A DNA stretch of 64,000 nucleotides from Paenibacillus lactis (lineage in GTDB: Bacteria; Bacillota; Bacilli; Paenibacillales; Paenibacillaceae): positions 1-64,000 of the forward strand of contig NZ_JAGGKI010000019.1 in assembly GCF_017873605.1 (NCBI RefSeq), given 5' to 3'. Of this stretch, positions 26,140 through 34,281 are shown one piece after another (position 1 is the stretch's first letter; each line of letters starts with the position of its first letter). A program made the position numbers and the translations under genes. The notes below the pieces were generated by a model. It did not search any database, had not been told where the DNA came from, and was given only the letters and a program-made list of their open reading frames with translations.

Positions 26140-26670
26140 ATGACAAGACTATCAGGAAAAAAAGTCATTGCGCTTGTGGATGAAGAATTCGAGGATCTGG
26201 AATTATGGTACCCGGTATACCGGGTTCGTGAGGAAGGGGCCGAGGTTCATCTTGCCGGTGCCGAAAAAGGAAAAACGTATATCGGCAAATATGGCGTGCC
26301 TGCCACAGCCGAATACGGTTTCGATGAGCTGGACAGCAGCGATTACGACGGAATCCTCGTACCGGGCGGATGGGCGCCGGACAAGCTGCGCCGTTATGGC
26401 AAAGTGCTCCAGCTGGTTCAGGAAATGCATGCGGCCAAGAAACCGATCGGCCAGATCTGCCATGCGGGCTGGGTCCTCATTTCTGCCAAAATATTAAACG
26501 GCGTCACCGTCACGTCCACGCCGGGGATCCGGGATGATATGGAGAACGCCGGCGCGATCTGGAAGGATGAAGCGGTCGTGACTGACGGCCACATCATATC
26601 CGCCCGCCGCCCGCCGGATTTGCCGCCATACGGCAAGGCCTTTTGCGATGCGCTCGCCGAACGCGGGTAA
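26140..26670 (+). CDS. DJ-1/PfpI family protein
   Basis: A 176-residue member of the DJ-1/PfpI class I glutamine amidotransferase-like superfamily, related to general stress protein 18 (YfkM) and deglycases or chaperones. The nucleophile elbow GQICHAGWVL carries the cysteine (about residue 106) and the acidic residue near FEDLELWYP (residue 18 region) is conserved. The start at 26140 follows AAAGGAG; an upstream GTG at 26113 lacks a box. Monocistronic with a long downstream hairpin. Confidence 0.88.
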   Translation: MTRLSGKKVIALVDEEFEDLELWYPVYRVREEGAEVHLAGAEKGKTYIGKYGVPATAEYGFDELDSSDYDGILVPGGWAPDKLRRYGKVLQLVQEMHAAKKPIGQICHAGWVLISAKILNGVTVTSTPGIRDDMENAGAIWKDEAVVTDGHIISARRPPDLPPYGKAFCDALAERG

Positions 26671-26696
26671 GCTTCGTCCATCTATCCCTAAACACT

Positions 26697-26759
26697 AAAG
26701 CCGCCTGTTTCGAATGCGATTCCCTTCTTGAAAATCGCATGAAACAGGCGGCTTTTGAT
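26697..26759 (+). terminator. long terminator hairpin after PfpI gene
   Basis: AAAGCCGCCTGTTTC / GAAACAGGCGGCTTT plus an inner ATGCGATT / AATCGCAT stem give more than 20 paired bases followed by TTTTGATT. Confidence 0.88.
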
Positions 26760-26928
26760 TATTATAGCCACGATATACTCGTTTTGATCGGCTATGCTCT
26801 AATGACTCCATTTGCTTCTATATCCCGGACTACGCTCCCTATGCCCTAAGGTTTTCCGTACGTCCGTTATAGCTTGTCCTTCGAAAAAAGAGTCGCACGA
26901 TAGAGCCGGACTACGTGGAGGGAAGCTC

Positions 26929-28692
26929 CTATGAAGCCGAACTGTCGGTGCCGCTGCCTCCGCTTGCAAAGCTGCATCGCTCGGCAAATGTATTCAGCCG
27001 TTCCTCCACAGCCGTGTTGGTCCGCAGCTTGAAGCAGGCAGCCGCCTCCTTCTTCGCCTCCGCCGCATTGGTATTCAGAATACGGTGCTTCACGCGCAGC
27101 AGCGATTGCGGCGACATGCTGAGGTCTTTAACGCCCAGCTCAAGCCAGATTGGAATCGCCCGCTCATCTCCGGCAAGCTCCCCGCATACGCTGACCGGAA
27201 TCCCCGCCTGATGCGCCGCTTCAACCGTCGTCCGGAGCATGCGCAAGACAGCCGGATGAAAGGGATGGTACATATGGGCGATCTGCTCGTTCATCCTGTC
27301 CACGGCCAACACATATTGAACCAAATCATTCGTTCCGATGCTGAAGAAGTCCGCTTCCTCCGCCAACAGATCCGCAATGGCCACCGCTGCCGGCACTTCG
27401 ATCATGATGCCTACTTTGATATTCGGATCATAAGCGATGCCACGGCGGTCAAGATCCGCCATCGCTTGATGGAGAATCCCGTTGGCCTGCCGGATCTCTT
27501 CGACCGACGAAATCATCGGATACATGATTTTGACATTGCCGAAGGCGCTGGCCCGAAGAATCGCAGCCAGCTGGGTTTGAAACAGCTCCGTGCGATCCAG
27601 GCAGATCCGGATGGCGCGGTAGCCCAGGAACGGATTATCCTCCTCCGGCAGCGAGAAATAATCAAGCTGCTTGTCACCGCCGATATCAAAGGTGCGAATG
27701 ACGACGGAGGACTGCCCGGCCTTCTCCACAACATGACGGTAGACCTCGAACTGCTCCTCCTCCGTCGGGAAGCTGTGGCGGTCCATATACAGAAATTCCG
27801 TCCGGAACAAGCCCACTCCTTTAGCCCCGTTCTGCAGAGCGATATCAAGCTCCTTCACCGAGCTCATGTTGGCAGCCAGGTTAAAGAACGTCCCGTCTTT
27901 GGTGACGGCATCCACCGTGGCCAGCAGCTGGAGCTGCTCTTTACGCTTCCGCTGCTCGTCGCGAATGCCTTCATAACGCTCCAAAGTCAGCGGATCCGGT
28001 TCAAGGTAAAGATGCCCTGCATCCCCATCCACAATAAGCAGCTCACCGGTCTGGATCGGCTTCTCCAGCTTGTTCTCGATGCCGGATACCATCGGGATGC
28101 CGAGGGCACGGGCCATAATTGCAGAATGGGAGGTTTTGCCCCCGGTCAAGGTGACAATCCCGAGAACATGGGACGGATTGAGATGAACCAGCTGGGACGG
28201 CGAGAGCTCCTTGGCAACCAGGATATAAGGCTGCGTGTCGGAAGGCAGCTTAACCTCCGGCGCACCGAGCAGATGCTTCAGCAGCCGGTTGCCTACATCC
28301 TTGATATCCAGCGCCCGTTCCTTCATGTATTCGTCGTCAAGCAAATCGAACATGGAGACAAAATGGTCAATCGCCTCTTTAACCGCCACTTCGGCCGCCT
28401 TGTACTGACGTTCGATGATCCCTTGGATTTCGTTCATGAACACCGGATCGTCCAGGATGGCCAGATGCGCGTCAAATATTTGCGACTCCTCGTGCCCCAC
28501 CATTTCTTTGAATTCATTCTTGATGTATTCGATTTCGTTCTTGGAGGTTCGTATGCCTTCATATAGACGCTCGAACTCTTTGGCCAAATCGACGGCGTCC
28601 AATTCGGAATCCGGAAGATCCAGCTCCCAATGCGGCAATACGAAAGCCTTTCCGATCGCTACGCCTGTTGCTGCGCCAATGCCTTGTATCAT
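26929..28692 (-). CDS. ptsI: PTS enzyme I (phosphoenolpyruvate-protein phosphotransferase)
   Basis: A 587-residue enzyme I, which takes phosphate from PEP and passes it to HPr. Present are the phosphohistidine segment LTGGKTSHSAIMARALGIP (His near residue 190), the PEP-binding RTEFLYMDR, GTNDLVQYVLAVDR, and the C-terminal cysteine motif VSVCGELAGD. The start overlaps the stop of the upstream PTS transporter by four bases (ATGA), so the pair is translationally coupled. Unusually no ptsH lies beside it; the only HPr-like gene in the window lacks the histidine. Length slightly exceeds the usual 570-575, with a Ser/Gly-rich tail. Confidence 0.95.
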   Translation of the reverse strand: MIQGIGAATGVAIGKAFVLPHWELDLPDSELDAVDLAKEFERLYEGIRTSKNEIEYIKNEFKEMVGHEESQIFDAHLAILDDPVFMNEIQGIIERQYKAAEVAVKEAIDHFVSMFDLLDDEYMKERALDIKDVGNRLLKHLLGAPEVKLPSDTQPYILVAKELSPSQLVHLNPSHVLGIVTLTGGKTSHSAIMARALGIPMVSGIENKLEKPIQTGELLIVDGDAGHLYLEPDPLTLERYEGIRDEQRKRKEQLQLLATVDAVTKDGTFFNLAANMSSVKELDIALQNGAKGVGLFRTEFLYMDRHSFPTEEEQFEVYRHVVEKAGQSSVVIRTFDIGGDKQLDYFSLPEEDNPFLGYRAIRICLDRTELFQTQLAAILRASAFGNVKIMYPMISSVEEIRQANGILHQAMADLDRRGIAYDPNIKVGIMIEVPAAVAIADLLAEEADFFSIGTNDLVQYVLAVDRMNEQIAHMYHPFHPAVLRMLRTTVEAAHQAGIPVSVCGELAGDERAIPIWLELGVKDLSMSPQSLLRVKHRILNTNAAEAKKEAAACFKLRTNTAVEERLNTFAERCSFASGGSGTDSSAS

Positions 28693-30572
28693 GTTTCTCT
28701 ACCCCCAGCGTTACTCTCATTTAATACGACGGACATGACGGATGACTGTCCTTTCTTGACCGATTTGAACGGAGCATAGCTCCAGGATCTGACCTTATCC
28801 GGATTCGTGATCACCATCGGCGTAGCCAGCGATGCGGCGTGGGCCTTCAGATACGCCAGGTCGAATTTGACCAGCAGCTGGCCGGGCTCGACCGTATCCC
28901 CTTCGCTGACGACAGCCGTAAACGGCCCCTTCAGCTGGGAGGTATCGATGCCGATATGGATCAACACCTCAAGACCATCCGGGGTGGAAATCCCGATGGC
29001 ATGCATCGTCGGATACACATGCATCACCGTACCGTATACCGGAGAGACGAGCTCCCCCTTCTCGGGTATAAATGCCACCCCGTTGCCAACCAGCTTGGCG
29101 GCGAAAATATCGTCCGGCACTTCGTCAATCGGCAGCATGCGTCCTTGTACCGGAGCGCTGAACAGCACCCGCGGCAGATCCTGCTGCATCAGCTTGTTAA
29201 TTTCCTCGCGGATCAGCTCGGAGTAGGTCCCGAACACCACTTGCACATTGCCCCCGCCAAGCTTGATAATGCCTGCCGAGCCAAGCAGCTTGAGCGCGTC
29301 GGAATCGATCTGGCGGTCATTATACACGGTCAATCTTAACCGGGTCATGCAGGACTGAACCTGTACAATATTGTCCTTGCCCCCCAGCGCTTCCAGAATG
29401 AGCGGCGCCTGATACGGAATATCTCCGGCCCGTCCTTCCAGAGCCGAGCCTTCCTCGCGCCCCGGCGTCGGAATTTCGAAGGTCCGAATCGCCCAGCGGA
29501 ACAGAAAATAATAGACCAGCCCGTATACGATGCCGATCGGTATGATCATCCAGGCATTCTGTGACAGGTGGTAGTTGAGCACATAGTCGATGAAGCCTGC
29601 CGAATACGAAAAGCCGTGATGGATATCAAACATGTACGTAAGCACCATGGCGAAGCCCGCCATCAGTGCGTGCAGCACATACAGATAAGGAGAGGCGAAT
29701 AAAAACGCGAACTCGATCTGCTCCGATACCCCGGTCAAAAAACAGACGAGGGCCGAACGCATAAACGTTTTCTTTACCTTCGGCTTTAAATCCTCGCGCG
29801 CCTCCTGGATGATTGCAAATGCGATAGCCGGCAGCGCAAACATCATGATCGGAAACAGTCCGGCCATGAAATCGCCTGCCGTCGGATCGCCGGCGAAGAA
29901 CCGCGGCAGATCCCCCTGAACAATCGTGCCGTCACTGGTCTCGTACGTTCCAAGCTGGAACCAATATACATTATTCAGCAAATGGTGCAGGCCGAATGCC
30001 GTAAGCACCCGGTACAGGATGCCGTACAGGAACAAACCGAAAGCGCCCATATGCACCGTCAGCTCGTAGAAGGAGTCCAGACCGCGCTGCACGATCGGAG
30101 CCATCCCCAGCATGAACCATGCGAACACGGCGGAGAACAGCCCCATGAACAACAGCACGAAGCGGGATCCTCCGAAGAATTGGATCGCCTCAGGCAATTT
30201 AATATGCTTGAAGCGGTTATAGACATATCCGGATAGCACACCAAAAATGATCCCGATCAAGGTGGAGGGCTGAACGCCTCCATCCCCCAGACGGGAAATC
30301 ACCTGATCATATATAAACATGCCGGCCAGAGCCGCAAGACCTGCAGGCCCTCCCTGGTTCGAGAGCCCCCAGGCAACCCCGATGGCAAATAAATACGGCA
30401 TATAATAAAACACGCCGTGTCCCGCCGCTTGGGCAATCTCGCCCAAAGTTCCGAAGCCCCAGGCCGCCCACGGCAGACTGCCCACGCTAAGCAGGAGAGC
30501 TGCGGCCGGAAGCGCCATTGTAGGGAGCATAACGGCTCTGCCCAGCTGCTGCAACGATCCCAACCAATTCAA
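28689..30572 (-). CDS. PTS IICBA transporter, N-acetylglucosamine/glucose family
   Basis: A 627-residue fused sugar permease. Order: membrane EIIC (residues about 1-360), EIIB with phosphocysteine in VQSCMTRLRL (near 408), EIIA with phosphohistidine in EVLIHIGIDT (near 560). The EIIC segments GLHHLLNNVYWFQLG, GDLPRFFAGDPTAG and FPIMMFALP, and TPGRE after the EIIC, resemble E. coli NagE more than PtsG, so N-acetylglucosamine is a likely substrate; glucose is possible. TTG start at 30572 with GGAGGG seven bases upstream. Coupled to ptsI by a four-base overlap; its own TTGACA promoter lies just upstream. Confidence 0.88.
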   Translation of the reverse strand: MNWLGSLQQLGRAVMLPTMALPAAALLLSVGSLPWAAWGFGTLGEIAQAAGHGVFYYMPYLFAIGVAWGLSNQGGPAGLAALAGMFIYDQVISRLGDGGVQPSTLIGIIFGVLSGYVYNRFKHIKLPEAIQFFGGSRFVLLFMGLFSAVFAWFMLGMAPIVQRGLDSFYELTVHMGAFGLFLYGILYRVLTAFGLHHLLNNVYWFQLGTYETSDGTIVQGDLPRFFAGDPTAGDFMAGLFPIMMFALPAIAFAIIQEAREDLKPKVKKTFMRSALVCFLTGVSEQIEFAFLFASPYLYVLHALMAGFAMVLTYMFDIHHGFSYSAGFIDYVLNYHLSQNAWMIIPIGIVYGLVYYFLFRWAIRTFEIPTPGREEGSALEGRAGDIPYQAPLILEALGGKDNIVQVQSCMTRLRLTVYNDRQIDSDALKLLGSAGIIKLGGGNVQVVFGTYSELIREEINKLMQQDLPRVLFSAPVQGRMLPIDEVPDDIFAAKLVGNGVAFIPEKGELVSPVYGTVMHVYPTMHAIGISTPDGLEVLIHIGIDTSQLKGPFTAVVSEGDTVEPGQLLVKFDLAYLKAHAASLATPMVITNPDKVRSWSYAPFKSVKKGQSSVMSVVLNESNAGGRET

Positions 30573-30596
30573 GGCGAGCCCTCCTTTCTATCCTTG

Positions 30597-30625
30597 ATGG
30601 TAAGCGTTCCACCTCTTTTTGTCAA
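30597..30625 (-). promoter_or_regulatory. promoter of the PTS operon
   Basis: On the minus strand a perfect TTGACA (30625-30620), a 17-base spacer and TACCAT (30602-30597). It places the start only about 20 bases before the transporter ribosome binding site. Confidence 0.6.
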
Positions 30626-30648
30626 AAAGAAAACCGCACCCCCACACG

Positions 30649-30741
30649 AAAAAGCAAGTCCTGCTTGATCGAACCAAAAACAATCAGGATTCGCGATTGT
30701 GCCGCATCCTTGACTGCCGGTTACTCTCTCGCAAGACTTGC
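30649..30741 (-). terminator. long-range hairpin ending in T tract
   Basis: On the minus strand GCAAGTCTTGC (30741-30731) can pair over 66 bases with GCAGGACTTGC (30664-30654), followed by five T residues. The intervening bases contain two mutually exclusive small stems. It most simply terminates the CoA-binding protein gene, whose stop is 30 bases upstream, but the nested layout resembles an attenuator. Confidence 0.5.
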
Positions 30742-30770
30742 CCTTCTTCCATCCACTCGAAATAAAAAAA

Positions 30771-31193
30771 TTATTTGCCGCGCAGGGCGATCGAATCCTC
30801 TACCTTAATGCAGCGGTCCATGACCGCGATCATGCCGTTCTCCTCGGCGATCGCTGCCGCCTCCTCGCTGATGATGCCCTGCTGCAGCCAGAGCACTTTG
30901 GCGCCGATCTCTGCAGCTTCCCGTGCCACGTCGGCGCAATATTCGCTCCGCCGGAATACATTCACGATCGTTACAGGCTCCGGTATGTCCTTCAAGGAAG
31001 GATAGCATTTCTCCCCAAGAATTTCGTCTGCTCCGGGATTTACCGGAATGATCCGGTACCCCCGGCTTTGCATAGCCGCAGCTACCATATGGGAAGTGCG
31101 GTCCGGGCGGTCGGACAGGCCGACTACGGCGATGTTGCCTGCATTTTTCAAGATATCCGCAATTTGCTCGCGGCTCGGATTTTCAAATGCCAT
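30771..31193 (-). CDS. CoA-binding (YccU-like) protein
   Basis: A 140-residue Rossmann-fold CoA-binding protein of the YccU family. The N-terminal IAVVGLSDRPDRTSHMVA nucleotide-binding loop and IPVNPGADEILGEKCYPSL are characteristic; a conserved WLQQGI motif follows. Its cellular role is not established. Start at 31193 follows AAAGGTGGTAACCATCCC. It lies 48 bases after aroA, on the same strand, and is likely in the same transcript. Confidence 0.88.
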   Translation of the reverse strand: MAFENPSREQIADILKNAGNIAVVGLSDRPDRTSHMVAAAMQSRGYRIIPVNPGADEILGEKCYPSLKDIPEPVTIVNVFRRSEYCADVAREAAEIGAKVLWLQQGIISEEAAAIAEENGMIAVMDRCIKVEDSIALRGK

Positions 31194-31241
31194 GGGATGG
31201 TTACCACCTTTCGGAGTTTTTCGAATGGCTCTTTGCTACCC

Positions 31242-32534
31242 TTATTTTACCCATTCCACATCGGCCCCAAGCGCCTTCAGATGATCGAAATACTGCGGGT
31301 AGGATTTGGCGACATGATGCGCGTCCCGAATTCGCAGCGGCTGCTTGGAGCGAAGCCCCACCACCGTCAAAGCCATAATTACGCGGTGATCATAGTGGGC
31401 ATTAATTTCGACACCGCCCTCGACGCCTTCCGGACGGCCGTGAACGATAATCTCAGCTTGACGTTCTTCCACATTAGCGCCTGCCTTTCGCAGCTCCGTC
31501 AAATAATCCGTAATTCGGTCACATTCCTTGTACCGAAGATTCTCAACATTGTAAAAACGGGAGGTGCCTTCAGCAAACACGGCGGCCGCCACCATCGCCA
31601 GCACCGCGTCCGTCGCCGTGTCCCCGTCAAATTCCAGCGCTTTGAGCCGCCCGTTCCCTTGGACGCGCACATTGCCGTTCTCGTGCGTAAGAGGAACCTG
31701 CATCATGCGGAGCACGTCGATGATCGCGCGCTCCCCTTGCTTGCTGTCCTCCGCGAGGTTGCGGATCGTTACGTCCGATTCCGTTACTGCTGCTGCGGCA
31801 AGGACTGCGGCGGAACCCGGATAGTCGCCTTGAACCGTGTAGATCTGCGCTTTGTAGGACTGGCCGCCCGGAACCCGGAAGAACATGTAGTCCTCGTCCG
31901 CATGGATCATAATCCCGGCCTGCTCCAGCACTTCCAGCGTCTGACCGACAACCACCTTCGACTTCAGATCCCCGGTCACCGTAATCTCGCTGTCCTCGGC
32001 AAGCAGCGGCGTCAGGAACAGCAGGGCGCTCAAATACTGCGAGCTGACCTCGCCGGAGACGGTAATGCGTCCGCCCTTCGGGCTGCCTCCGCGAATCGTG
32101 ATCGGCAGCTTCCCGTCATTATGCTCCACCTGTACGCCCAGTTGCCCGAGCGCATCGATCAAGTCATCATGCGGACGCTTCCCTAGCGATTCCGGATATG
32201 TGTTTACAAACGTAACCTCTTCGGACAAAGCCGCTACGCCCATTAAGAAACGCAGCACCGCTCCGGCATTCCCTACATTCAATTCCTTCACGTTTCGCGG
32301 CGATTTGCCGAAGCCGGTAATGACCGCCTTCTCATCGTCCTCCTCGAGGACGGCTCCAAGATCTTGGATGCAGCGTCTCATCGCATCGCTGTCCTCGCTG
32401 TGAGCCGGATAATAAACCGTGCTCGTTCCTTCGGCCAGCGCGGCTGCAAGCAGGTAGCGCGTCGTGTAGTTTTTGGACGACAACGCCCCGATCTCGCCTT
32501 GTAGTTTGGGAGTAGGCCTTACAATGATATCCAT
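31242..32534 (-). CDS. aroA: EPSP synthase, divergent active-site loop
   Basis: A 430-residue 3-phosphoshikimate 1-carboxyvinyltransferase, the shikimate-pathway step that transfers enolpyruvate from PEP. Family motifs include LSSKNYTTRYLLAAALAEGTS (catalytic Lys retained), SGEVSSQYLSALL, DYPGSAAVLAAA, RYKECDRI and DHRVIMA. The loop normally LGNAGTAMRPL is here VGNAGAVLRFL: the threonine and proline positions at which mutations give glyphosate tolerance in E. coli (Thr97, Pro101) are Ala and Phe, while the arginine is kept. Start at 32534 (MDIIV) follows AAGGAG. It is followed by the CoA-binding gene; aroK lies nearby on the same strand. Confidence 0.87.
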   Translation of the reverse strand: MDIIVRPTPKLQGEIGALSSKNYTTRYLLAAALAEGTSTVYYPAHSEDSDAMRRCIQDLGAVLEEDDEKAVITGFGKSPRNVKELNVGNAGAVLRFLMGVAALSEEVTFVNTYPESLGKRPHDDLIDALGQLGVQVEHNDGKLPITIRGGSPKGGRITVSGEVSSQYLSALLFLTPLLAEDSEITVTGDLKSKVVVGQTLEVLEQAGIMIHADEDYMFFRVPGGQSYKAQIYTVQGDYPGSAAVLAAAAVTESDVTIRNLAEDSKQGERAIIDVLRMMQVPLTHENGNVRVQGNGRLKALEFDGDTATDAVLAMVAAAVFAEGTSRFYNVENLRYKECDRITDYLTELRKAGANVEERQAEIIVHGRPEGVEGGVEINAHYDHRVIMALTVVGLRSKQPLRIRDAHHVAKSYPQYFDHLKALGADVEWVK

Positions 32535-32710
32535 AATATGTATCTCTCCTTGTATATAGTATAGCGCTTGTACGCTGTTTTCCAAATGATCCTAAGGCAG
32601 TCGATTGACAGAGAAATCGCCGCTTGGTTATCATTGTTCATATCACTTTTAAATTTTCCGGCGGCCCGTTTGCTCGGGACGTTATCATTTTGCAGAAAAG
32701 AGGTCAACTG

Positions 32711-33016
32711 ATGAAACCGATTCCCCAGATGGAAACTTCTGAGCTTAGACGCCGTCTTCACAACGGCGAGCAAGTGTACATGATCGATGTCCGGGAAGAC
32801 GAGGAAGTGGCAGCCGGCATGATCAACGGCGCCAAGCATATCCCGATGGGCGAAATCCCCGCCAGGCTCGATGAGATCCCTCGAAATGAAGAGGTCGTCA
32901 TTATATGCCGCAGCGGCGGACGCAGCCAGCATGTGTGCGAATTTCTGAGCCATCAAGGAATTCATAATGTGATCAACCTGAAAGGCGGCATGCTTCAGTG
33001 GCATGAAGAGGAGTAG
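32711..33016 (+). CDS. rhodanese-like domain protein
   Basis: A 101-residue single-domain rhodanese, able to carry sulfane sulfur as a persulfide. The active-site loop CRSGGRS is present (Cys near residue 65), with YMIDVREDEEVAAGMI at the N-terminus. No signal peptide, so cytosolic. Start at 32711 follows AGAGG; an open frame extends 29 codons upstream but is not preceded by a better box. It is divergent from aroA and convergent with aroK. Confidence 0.9.
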   Translation: MKPIPQMETSELRRRLHNGEQVYMIDVREDEEVAAGMINGAKHIPMGEIPARLDEIPRNEEVVIICRSGGRSQHVCEFLSHQGIHNVINLKGGMLQWHEEE

Positions 33017-33034
33017 CCGCTCATTGTCTGCAGG

Positions 33035-33066
33035 AAGGCGGGGGAAGCTACAGTTTCCCCCGCCTT
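33035..33066. terminator. hairpin between rhodanese gene and aroK
   Basis: AAGGCGGGGGAA / TTCCCCCGCCTT form a perfect 12-bp stem between the two convergent genes. T tracts are weak on both sides. Confidence 0.7.
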
Positions 33067-33140
33067 GTTGTCTCTCCCGCTAGAACACTTCACATTTTCC
33101 CTGGAACAGGCTCTTTATCATCCGACCAGCACTGATCATC

Positions 33141-33653
33141 TTAGCCGCGGTAATGCATTAAAATCTCAGCCGCGACTTCATCCGCCGTCAGCCCTGCGGT
33201 ATCCACCATCAGATCGGCAAAACGATATTTATCGGCTCTTTCCATTAGGATGCTCTGCACTCGCTCCTCTACATTGCCCGCAAGCAGCGGCCGGTTGGCA
33301 TCGCCCCGGACCCGTTCCACAATCGTATCGGCATCCGCCGTCAATGCGACGACCCAGCCTCCCCGCTTCATCGCCTCGCAATTCTCGGGACGGAGCACCG
33401 CTCCCCCTCCGGTAGCGATGATCTGGCTCGTCCGATGCAGCACCTCGCGAAGCGCCGCCGTCTCGATATCCCGGAAACAGCCCTCTCCGTCCGCTGCGAA
33501 TATATCCGGAATGCTTTTACCGGCCATTCTCTCAATCTCGGCATCAAGATCGACCAGCGAATAGTTCAGATGATCGGCGACGAGACGCCCTACGGTTGAC
33601 TTCCCCGTTCCCATCATCCCGATCAAGATGATGTTCCCGCTCCTTGTATTCAA
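33141..33653 (-). CDS. aroK: shikimate kinase
   Basis: A 170-residue shikimate kinase that phosphorylates shikimate with ATP, two steps before AroA. Walker A is GMMGTGKST near residue 12; the shikimate-binding DLDAEIERMAGKSIPDIF, the Arg-containing FRDIE, GGGAV and RPLLAG lid follow. The start is taken as TTG at 33653, with GGGGTG five bases upstream; other in-frame candidates are weaker. It lies in the same orientation as aroA but separated by the opposite-strand rhodanese gene. Confidence 0.92.
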   Translation of the reverse strand: MNTRSGNIILIGMMGTGKSTVGRLVADHLNYSLVDLDAEIERMAGKSIPDIFAADGEGCFRDIETAALREVLHRTSQIIATGGGAVLRPENCEAMKRGGWVVALTADADTIVERVRGDANRPLLAGNVEERVQSILMERADKYRFADLMVDTAGLTADEVAAEILMHYRG

Positions 33654-33876
33654 TGCTACACCCCATTTGCTGCTTCACTATAAAGTTGTTCATATCATAC
33701 CATAGCCCGAAAACTTTCGACAATGGATCTGACTTACTGGCTTACTGGCTTACTGAACAACACGCCGCTTTAGTAAGGGTAACTGATAAATCTAACAGAA
33801 AGTCTAGTTTGGACATCCGGATCATATACTGAAATGGAAGAATACAAGAATGAAAGAAAGGAGGAACCGCGTCCAT

Positions 33877-34239
33877 ATGTCCGACCACCGTTCCTCGATC
33901 GCTTCGGCGCCCTTGCGTATCCGCCGGATCCTCGATCCCTCCTATCCTCTATGCAGAGAGGATGTGGTTTGGGTGCTGCATTTTGTACAAAAAAAAGTGG
34001 CTTCGAAGGATCCAGCCCTGCTGGATCTTTCAAAGCCACGATTGCTGCAAAACTTCTACAGCTATTGCGAAGCCGCACTGCTCCTGTTCGGAAGCGGAAG
34101 CCATGTCCACGCCCAAAGCGGCGACATTCGCACTTGCCTGCTGGAGGCCATGCACGGACTTTCGGAGCTGCAGGAGGCGTTAGCCCCCTCTCCGGTCCGC
34201 AAACCTCAGCTTCTCCCTCCGGCGGAGGAGGGGAATTGA
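33877..34239 (+). CDS. hypothetical protein, overlaps antisense terminator
   Basis: A 120-codon frame starting MSDHRSS with AAAGGAGG about 12 bases upstream. The translation is balanced, with helical segments DVVWVLHFVQKK and FYSYCEAALLLFG, and a C-terminal proline-rich tail. I do not recognise it. A complication is that a strong minus-strand terminator (33989-34039) lies inside it, encoding VASKDPALLDLSKPR on this strand. Alternative overlapping frames in this region have low-complexity translations. It may be a real small protein or a non-coding spacer between aroK and gndA. Confidence 0.5.
   Translation: MSDHRSSIASAPLRIRRILDPSYPLCREDVVWVLHFVQKKVASKDPALLDLSKPRLLQNFYSYCEAALLLFGSGSHVHAQSGDIRTCLLEAMHGLSELQEALAPSPVRKPQLLPPAEEGN
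33989..34039 (-). terminator. very strong minus-strand terminator, probably for gndA
   Basis: A 19-base inverted repeat (arms 33997-34015 and 34021-34039, two imperfect positions, five-base loop) is followed on the minus strand by eight T residues. The nearest upstream minus-strand gene is gndA, whose stop is 243 bases away. Confidence 0.88.
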
Positions 34240-34281
34240 CCTCCTCCTGGTGAGACGACAAGCTCATCTTGCCATGGACAA

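Noticed and set aside
27085-28566. 493-codon plus-strand open frame antisense to ptsI
   Set aside because: ptsI is complete and conserved on the opposite strand; the antisense frame has no ribosome binding site and an Arg/His-rich translation typical of a shadow frame.
30649-30770. T-box or GlcT antiterminator in front of the PTS operon
   Set aside because: A GGATGCGGCAC...CGCGA stretch recalls a T-box, but spacing and sequence do not match, and the gene class is wrong; a TTGACA promoter lies downstream of it.
33770-34267. Minus-strand and second plus-strand frames between aroK and gndA
   Set aside because: Translations are Pro/Arg-rich low complexity; the strong minus-strand terminator would cut the minus-strand one.
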